Positions 34,752 to 42,678 of a stretch of DNA of 42,678 nucleotides are shown piece after piece. The stretch's first letter is position 1, and the number at the start of each line of letters is the position of its first letter. The translations under genes were made by a program, and so were the position numbers. The notes under the pieces were generated by a model. That model saw nothing but the letters and a program-made list of their open reading frames with translations. It did not search any database and was not told the DNA's origin. Source of the stretch: Echinostoma caproni (Eukaryota > Platyhelminthes > Trematoda > Plagiorchiida > Echinostomatidae); contig UZAN01039662.1 of the NCBI GenBank assembly GCA_900618425.1, positions 1-42,678 of the forward strand, read 5' to 3'.

Positions 34752-35788
34752 TTAATCTCTCCAGAAGACCTTTAATGAATAAATGTGGGGAGGCGGAGTG
34801 GTGGAAGAAATCGAAACGCTTCTGTCATATTTTGACACCGTATGCAGGGGAATGTTCTGTATTCCGTAATCAGTCGCATTGGTAGACCAAAGAATCAGCG
34901 TGATGTTTTTCTGAATGGATCTAGTCGTTTTGGCCATCGAATTCACGAATACATTCTGATCTGCGGTTCAGTTTATGCAAGTAAATCATGTGGTCCATTT
35001 GTGAATGGATTCGGATGTCAGGCCGCTTTTGTTCAGTCATTTGTGTTCTTCCAGATCGCGGATAATCAGTCCATGGAATCACAGGTACAACGTAATCAAA
35101 GCATTTGCCGTCTAGGAACATATGACCGATGCAAACTATACCTCACGTGCAGCATTAAAACTAAGATATTTGTGCATCATATACATCAAAGCTAGTCATA
35201 CTGATCCGTGCTTTGCACTGTTTCATTTAAAATTCTTGTCGAAACTTGAGAACAGTTTCTTGGGTTCGCGAATGACACAGTTATGTTTTGTTTCTGCCAT
35301 TTACGATATGATCCGAAAACATTAGAAACACTCCTGTTCACAGTGTGTGTTTTCTTGAGTCCAGTCTGAATGTAGCCGCGTATAGCGATCAAATTCACAC
35401 TATAGGGTTGGACGACTTGCGAATAGTTGAATAATATGGTGCGTTTCGGTGTACGATAAACTGCGCTGGGTATTGAAGTGGAGTGAGACACATTAAATCA
35501 AACGTTTGGAACAATACTAAGTCAAACGGGTTTCGCAATCTGTCTCAAACACCACCAGTACAGATAATCCGTAAACCATTGTGCATGCAGATTCTTGCTT
35601 TCAGATGAATAATCTTCGAGTAGAGACCGAGTAGTAATAGCACCATGGAGTACCAACTCATCTTCGATTGCAGCTATGCTACGTACTTCTATTGCAGCAC
35701 ATCTTCCGGAGGTTACCACATAGGCAATTTCTGAGGTGTATTTTATGTCAACCATGGTGTACAACAGTATAAAAGTTTTCACAAGCAC
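34752..35788 (-). other. Minus-strand open segments, possible decayed coding region (3' part)
   Basis: Segments at 35522-35785, 35192-35491, 34921-35121 and 34752-34946 are open in succession on the minus strand in changing frames. Their residue make-up looks protein-like, for example SIAAIEDELVLHG and HAQWFTDYLYWW. I recognise no domain. Chance cannot be excluded, since the individual lengths are unremarkable. Read with 37029-37690, they may be the far end of one decayed gene or of a foreign integration. Confidence 0.2.
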
Positions 35789-37028
35789 AACACGGTGACC
35801 ATTTCAAGGTCAAATTGGTCATGGATCAAATTGGCACTTATCTACGATACCTCAACGCGATCGTCGTTTTGCTCTTCTATTCATACGTAGGCACGCACAA
35901 AACTCTCTTTATCCACTCGAAACACAAGTGGACGCCCTAAGTATACTTAAAAGTCTACACAACCAATTGAAATTATTGCATCAACTGCCACAATCAAATC
36001 CATGACCTTGGGGATCTATATGATTAATTTTTCAGTCGTTTATAGTTGATTTGTTGGATGCGTGTAGCCATATTTGGAAAAGCAAACCCGGCCTATCAGA
36101 GGCAAGTTGCTGCAGAGGTGTAAAGCAAATGTCTGTGGATGAAGCGTCTATCGTTCAAATATTAACTTCTTGTACAAGTTTATGCTAATCCAGTTATTAC
36201 CCTACGATAGTGAAAGCATCTAAAACATCCATTCCCTTAAATCCTGTTATATCTGTCCGACCCTGATTCACAAAGTACACAAGTCACTGAGCTGGAGCGA
36301 ACTGATTGGAATTATGCCAAAACGATTTATAGAGTCAAAAGATGAAATAGATGTGAATAAGCAAAGGCTTTGTCAATGCTGGCGGAGTCGACAGCAAGAC
36401 CTACCAGTCGAGTAGCATTTAGGGAGCTTGATCATTGGCATAAAATAAAGCCTCATCACAGACCCTTTGGACTAAAACAAGCAACACAATTAGAAACAAT
36501 TATGATTAGCCATCAATTTGGCGTCCTCTTACTTGACTATCTGTGCACATTACAGCCTCAAATATTTTAGGCCCGTGGCACCAGATTCTCGCAAACATCA
36601 GCACCCTCTAGCACATTTCGGCTCAATGGCTGACTAATCAAATCAGTCTCAATTGAACGGGCTAAAATATTCACTCTAGTGGAAGAATGTCTCACCTGCT
36701 GTAGACTATCACAAACCTATCCCTATATCTCTTAAATTTGGCTCTTTATTCAATAATGTACCATTGTAGGATGTCGCGGAAGGAGTTTATAAATGTTTTC
36801 GTCAAATTGGATCCCGAGTAAATAGATGGAGAACGCTGTTTAAATTGTTTCTCTTATGCAGTTCCACGTCGATGGCTTGATCTACCGTCTGGTAAATGAA
36901 GCATCAATGGGAGGCTCACTTGGAACAAATCTAAAGTGTAGATCTATTTATATGAATAATTGAGAACAAGATTGAAAGCGAGTTCGAATCCTCAGTGATT
37001 CGCTGTCTTTGTTTTGACGGCACATAAG
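35789..37028. other. Unassigned, between two open minus-strand segments
   Basis: Short minus-strand stretches such as the one reading ARSIETDLISQPLSRNVLEG near 36650-36580 are open, but stops are frequent. No domain is recognised. GAGTTCGAATCCTC at 36979-36992 resembles a B box, without an A box. Confidence 0.3.
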
Positions 37029-37690
37029 TTATAACCTCAAAAAAAAATAGTTATCAAGAGTTTGTCCATGGATTTCAACGGAATGCACAGAAATATCTGA
37101 TTCGCGTTTTAATGCGGACGTAGTGACATTACCAAGACTTGCAGTTGATAAGATCGAGTAATGGTTCACTGTAGGTGACAATGCACCCCAAGTGTACATA
37201 GAAAGGGCAGTCATGATACTTCCACAGGTTTTGTTCCCACTTTGCAAAACTTGATAGATAAGAATTCTGTTCTGTAGACTTTGACGAATTGTAGCCCGCA
37301 TGTGATAGAAAATGAACTCAGAGAATTGAGCAACATTTTGCTTTTGTAGAACCAGTGCACCAGCCATTGGAAGACCAAAATCCTCAGCGGTCTACAAGTA
37401 GTCCATATTGGTCGCATTACATTCAAAGGAGCCCATGTACTTTCCGTGAGTGGCCGTTAAATCTGTACTATAGTTGAGTCGTCCGATCCTGCCACGAAGC
37501 AGATCACGGTTCCGACTACAAGCAAGTCGGTCAACCATAAACCGATTCAGTGGTTCAGTATCGTTTAGTTGCATGATTTTTTCAGTGTACCGGCAATAAA
37601 CGGTACGCTAGAAGGACCAAGCGCCAAACTTCGACTAGAATGAGCTAGCATGTTAACCCAAAACACTGGCTACACAAAGGAGAAAAATGC
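37029..37690 (-). other. Minus-strand open segment with one stop, possible decayed coding region (5' part)
   Basis: The minus frame from about 37665 to 37040 contains a single stop (37394-37392), giving about 210 codons. Residue patterns such as RNRDLLRGRIGRLNYST and RQSLQNRILIYQVLQSG look protein-like. A run of nine T on this strand (37040-37048) ends it and could mark a frameshift. I know no family that fits. It could be a decayed gene, an old viral integration or chance. Only a protein search can tell. Confidence 0.25.
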
Positions 37691-39398
37691 CCACCAAGGG
37701 CGACAGATGTTAGCTACCTGATACTACATTCACAAATGCAATACCTCCTGTGTTCTTCTCAAACTTGGAAGCCCAAGGATGCATAGATTTGCCGAGGCAG
37801 TTTCCATCAGCCATTTGAAGCGTGAATGCATGCAAAAGATCTGTGTGATGCAGTTGCTATTACTACTATAATGTTTTGTACGACTCACTCTCCCTGATTT
37901 TCTTTCTAGTCATTCCCTTACCCCATCCTTGACATCTGATATTTTTTCTATTTTCTTTTTATGTAACTCGTTTGACCCAGCCGACAGACCTGCTCTCTCA
38001 CGCCCGCGGTTAGACAGTTTTGTATTACGTAACTGCTTATATGCTAACGTCTCATTGTTCTACTTGTTCGTAATCATCAAATAATCTCTCCTCGCTTTCT
38101 CTGATCTCCAAAATGATTCTGTTAATGACTCAATAACGAACGCTTTTTCACCCGGAATCACTACGATTATGGGGATGTATAAAGATGGCATTTTTTCATA
38201 ACATTCCAACCTATTCAGTTTGAGTAAACAGCTAATTGGGAGGAGACCAATCTGATGACCAATGTTAATCCTATTTGTAATGTGGTACTTGTTTCATTCA
38301 ATTAGTGACTATTTCATTTCAAACAGAAGCTCTTAGATGAAGAGGGAATTCTATTCATGCAACAGTACCCGCAGTTTGGTACAGTTTCATACACACGCGC
38401 ACTCCCATAGGTAACTTGAAAGGAAGAAACACCAGCTTTCCAGCTGGCGCGATAAACGGAATTTAGTTTCATATAAGGAAAGTTTCGATCGTCTGATACA
38501 AGTGAGATTCACTAGCACAGAAGACCATAAACACGTCCAACTGTATCGAAAACGGTTAAACTGGTTATGCTGTCGCATATGTGTAATTAAAATTTACTCA
38601 TTTATCAGATACTGTTCAGTTTCACACTTTGCTGAACTGAGTATAAGTTATACAGAATAGTTCATTCATTCAACGTTGTGAAAAAAAAACCTGAAGTAAA
38701 TTTTCCATGGGGTTTTGCTTACTTTTTACTCTCCAACAAGTTTCTCAATTGCAAAGGGATGTCATACATTCACCAAATAAAGTAATATTATTGAACATTT
38801 CAGCGATTTCATTTTCGTTGACTTTGTTTTTACAATTACTTGCCGACAGGATGAGAAAAACTTACCTTCAACGTAACCTTGATACGTTAGTTTGAACAAG
38901 ATTTACAAGTTGTTTATGAATTCTGATGCAACAAAGCAAAATAAATGATACGTATTGAATTCCATTGTTGAGTGAAAGGGTTAGGTGACTTTACATGTGC
39001 TGGCATGTATATGCGCACATCTGCACAGGAGAACCCGAACATTGTCATCCAGTTTTTATACAGCCGATGCTATCCGTCTATGCCTTCAGACTGAGTCTAT
39101 TAGAAACGGTTTTCATTGCTTCACACTGAGCTATTCATTCAGCGAATGCTAAGAAAGCGTTTTTTTTCATATCTCTTCAGCCCATAGGTTCTTTGCTCAA
39201 GCGAATCAAACGCTAATAAATTGCTGAAAATAAACGGTGAATACAGCAGCTAGATCAAGAATACGGTTTAGGCTAAACTGCCATCTGTCACCTTTTTTAA
39301 AGGGACATTATGTAGAGTATTTGATGGAGCATGGGACGCAATGATTGAAATATCGTATTTTATGAAAACAAAAATCATTCCTCTCGTTCATCGTTGTG

Positions 39399-39414
39399 AT
39401 ATATATATATATAT
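39399..39414. repeat. (AT)8 dinucleotide repeat
   Basis: Sixteen bases of perfect alternating A and T. Confidence 0.8.
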
Positions 39415-40868
39415 GAAAGTACAATACCTGTATAAAGTCTAGGAGTCATTACAACAAATAGATTTTAGTTACGTTTTGTACTTTGACTTTGTTATTTTGC
39501 AAATGATGCACCAGCAACCATTGTTAAAATCGAGAAATCGTAAATTCTAATGGCATGTGGCCAATAGAAGCAAAGACAAAACTGGGTATTATATCATATA
39601 TGTTTTCTCTGATATGGGGCGATATCATATTCAATCCCGTGACTGAGGCAGGAGAAACGAAGCACTTACAAGAGGAAAATACGATGAAAATCAGGATAAT
39701 GCACGGGCTTGGTCAATACCTGTATATATATTAGCTATATAATTGGTCTTTGAACGGACTTAGTTATGATCCAACTTCTACTGACCTGTTCCCGATCGAA
39801 CTCTGACAGATGGCAAGTTGCAGGGTACGGTCACACATCAGTTCAGCACGGGATCGCCCAATAGTTTCTACTGGAGTTATTCAATAGTCAGAGTTCGGTC
39901 AGTCTGATCTGTAGAGTTCGAAAAAGCTTCGCTTTATCGTCGACATTTCACCTTCGGATTTGGAGAACTTTTTGAATTTATTCTCTGGTATTTGATACAC
40001 CGTCACGCCTGTAGATTATTTCTGGAATGCGGATACGGCAAATCAGGATGAACTATTGGCAAATGTAATTTCTGACTCCGCACCAGTTACCAGCTCGATT
40101 TCCAGTGAAACCGAGTGAGTATGAACTCGGAAATGACAGGGAATTCATTCAGTTTCCCGGATCGGAGTAATCATTCAGTGTGCTTTGCTAAGGTTTTAAA
40201 CTTGATATTTCTGAGATACTTCACACGTTCTTAGTAAATCTATTATATCTTCATCGAGTTGTGATCATCAATCACCAGAATCTTCCTGTCAGCGGTTACA
40301 TGTGATAATGATTTGGACGGGGTGTGTATCGCAAAATTTGTGCAACATATATATGTGGGTGCTTCCGATATATACTCATTTGCATCCCCCCATGCCATAA
40401 CAGAAATTACTCTCATTTATCCCGGGTTTATTTTTCAGCTTTCCCAAGTGTTGCAGATCGCCAAAAGCTTTGGCTAAACGTCTGACTACCTTTATAATGG
40501 ATGTAAGTTGACCACAGGTCATCAGTCGTTGGATATCTACGATTCTAAGTGAGCAGATATCTAACCGTTGCATAATATTAATTAATTGAAATGGATCGAT
40601 GGAGTTTGCNGTAGGAAATGAAACATTCAGACACGGGTCCGATGACATATTGTTATTTTAAAATGTTTGCACTAAGAACTTGGAACTCTCTAGAATTTGG
40701 TTTGCTTTAAGCAGCATAGGTGGCACTTGTTGGTGCTTAGTTTAGATCATGACTGACCGATGCCTGACTTTCAGATGAATACACTTCGAGGCAAAACATA
40801 ATATCAAAATTATTTTCCCGTATTAATTTATTGGTAAACCGTTTAAAATTCCCAAAAACATGATTCGC

Positions 40869-40894
40869 TGTATTGTATTGTATTGTATTGTATG
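40869..40894. repeat. TGTAT pentanucleotide repeat
   Basis: Four tandem TATTG units followed by a partial unit. Confidence 0.85.
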
Positions 40895-42678
40895 TGTGTC
40901 ACTGAAGGCATAACCCGTGGTGGATTTTCATAAGCACTGGAAAATTATTTACCTTTTTGTTTGATAGCTGTAGAGGAGAAGAATAACGTCAATAAACGGT
41001 GAACATACCATTCAACGGGTGCATCACTACAACACAATCGAAGACATACGAACATTTTGCTAACCCAGGTGCACTGATTCTCAACGTGTTTGTGAAGATG
41101 ATACTTACTGCTTTTTATCTGCTCACATTTTATTACAATTTCAAATTATTACTCAGAATCACCTGTACAGCTTATTGAGAGCGCAAAGCTTGCTTGACTC
41201 TGTTATTATTGATCATTCAATCACGCGATACAAACTTACGTAGCAGACACTGATAATTACTCCATGAGCTTTTTTTACCTAGTTTTAAGCCATCAAAATG
41301 CATATCGGTATATTCTCACAATACATTCATTTGATTTTTAACTCCGTTCTGATCATTGCGCTCCATTGAATGTTTCGATATTCTGTTTTGGGTGATGAAC
41401 CAAATCAAACCATTCCGAAATCCCGTTGCTATAAAGTTTATACACCGTAATATTCCGCGACAAGTGCTTATCTCCTAAACTTCGTAATTGGTAACTGAAA
41501 AAAAACATTGGGATGAATGAAATTTTATCAACCATCATCGGCTGAAGGCGTTATATTGCACAACCAAGAACTATCCCTGCAGTCACTCATCATTTGTACG
41601 ATTAAGTATATTGTAGATGGCGCGGTTTAATATCCGGTCAGAACTGTTTCTTTAGTGTTGATATGATTCCTGAGACCGGCAGAATGGAATGCGCAAGAAC
41701 GTTATTCAAATTTTGTTTGAGTGCTATAAAACAGTGAGGTTAAGCAAACATCGTTTTAAGAAAACGTGTGTCAGAAAAATGTAGTTCTTAGTCCTACATT
41801 TGGCTACCACGGTTTTAGCTCGCTCAACGCAATTACATACGAGGTGAGAGGTTAATACAATCAAACACGAATTTGCTCACGAAAATTGAACTTCCCTCCC
41901 ACCGTTAAACTGTCATTTCACATTGCTTCATCTAATACGCGTTGGATATGTTTGTGGTGGTTCCAATCCCGTTACATCTTCATTCAGACTATTGCAATAA
42001 ATTGAAGGCTTAAAACCAAACATGTGAAATTTCGGAGTATACAGAGAGTATTTTGATACTTCAAACTGTGTTGATCACCACACGTCTTGACTGAAATTGA
42101 GCAGTTATGAAGTGATCCAAGCTTCTATACATCATTGAATATTGTGCAAAGTCTTAAAAAACCGCAATTTCACATCTATTTTCTATGTTTAATCACTGTG
42201 ACTATTGCTGTTATTCAGCAGCAAATCATATCTGAGTTTCTTTGGCTCGAACTATGCAGGCTTTGGCCTGCCCGATCTTTATTAGTTTATTGATTACCAA
42301 ATGGATGAAAATTAGAAATCCAACACTTCTGGAGTTGAGGTTTGTCTAAACTCAACCAGATTCAACGATTTTCACGATTTTTACAACAGAACCTATGTGG
42401 TAGTTGTCATCGGAATTGTCATCGATGAGTTCATTTGTATTCATATTCCAAAGCTACTTAGCTATCACTATGAAATGTTGCCAGTAGTTTCCCCTCGCCT
42501 TTCCGTTCCTGGATCCTTCAGACCAATCCAAGGTGTACCATGCAAATGCGCTAATTATCGTATGCTTAAACTGCTCTACTCAGATCGGTAATACAGATGA
42601 GTAACTTCAAAAGATAGACTTACGTGATCGATTGTATACCACTGAAATAATAGTGGTAGCGGTTTAGAAAAAACTCGG

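Larger units (their letters stand above)
37691..42678. other. Unassigned region with short simple repeats
   Basis: No recognised coding or RNA feature in about 5 kb. It holds an (AT)8 run at 39399-39414, a TGTAT repeat at 40869-40894, and one ambiguous base at 40610. Confidence 0.45.

Noticed and set aside
34589..34885. Hydrophobic plus-strand frame resembling a membrane protein
   Set aside because: The isoleucine and valine run is encoded by an ATC/ATT simple repeat.
36979..36992. B-box-like GAGTTCGAATCCTC
   Set aside because: No A box at a suitable distance and no shared SINE body.
39097..39130. GAAACGGTTTTCATTGCTTC, similar to the SINE tail
   Set aside because: No CTGATGA core, stem II or tRNA boxes lie upstream, and the match is about 20 bases.
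1..42678. CRISPR arrays, bacterial operons, phage or integron structures
   Set aside because: No regularly spaced repeats, ribosome-binding sites or dense genes; the content is that of an animal genome.

Overview
This window looks like a gene-poor stretch of animal nuclear DNA from a draft assembly. It has single N bases, one run of 437 Ns, no operons, no long intact reading frames, many microsatellites and many decayed retroelements. The mix of relics fits a parasitic flatworm, most likely a fluke. It contains RTE-type and CR1/jockey-type LINEs, Penelope-like elements (PLEs) with a GIY-YIG endonuclease, and tRNA-derived SINEs with a hammerhead-ribozyme-like core resembling the schistosome Sm-alpha family. 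The species assignment is inference. I cannot support a single functional host gene. Introns of a large gene would look the same, and exons cannot be called by eye here.

Layout: 1-6170 is mostly unassigned, with a GC-richer repeat-like block at 2390-2885 and a hairpin at 4388-4429. 6176-6385 is a second GC-richer block with a tRNA-like box A, and 6978-7061 is a tRNA-Tyr-like pseudogene or SINE head. 7082-13865 is unassigned. 13866-14015 is a SINE with a hammerhead-like core. 15201-15250 is a TGTC microsatellite. 15965-16640 holds two PLE endonuclease fragments head to head, the plus one keeping its 3' block with a hammerhead-like core. 17396-17833 is an unrecognised minus-strand open frame. 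19540-19640 is a solo PLE 3' block and 20046-20155 another SINE.

22240-25260 is the densest part: a tRNA-like head, then a decayed RTE LINE (endonuclease, start of reverse transcriptase, C-terminal tail) whose middle is replaced by two inverted PLE endonuclease fragments. 25925-26575 is a 5'-truncated CR1-type LINE on the minus strand. 28958-30066 is a PLE endonuclease insertion bounded by a 12-bp direct repeat and containing the N gap. 32235-32525 is another minus-strand LINE reverse-transcriptase relic. 34096-34412 is an inverted pair of SINEs. 34752-37690 has minus-strand open segments that may be one decayed coding region of unknown origin. 37691-42678 holds nothing recognised except short AT and TGTAT repeats.

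Nothing suggests these pieces work together as a pathway. The shared theme is retroelements (SINE and PLE) that both carry hammerhead-like motifs, and PLE fragments that repeatedly occur as inverted pairs.
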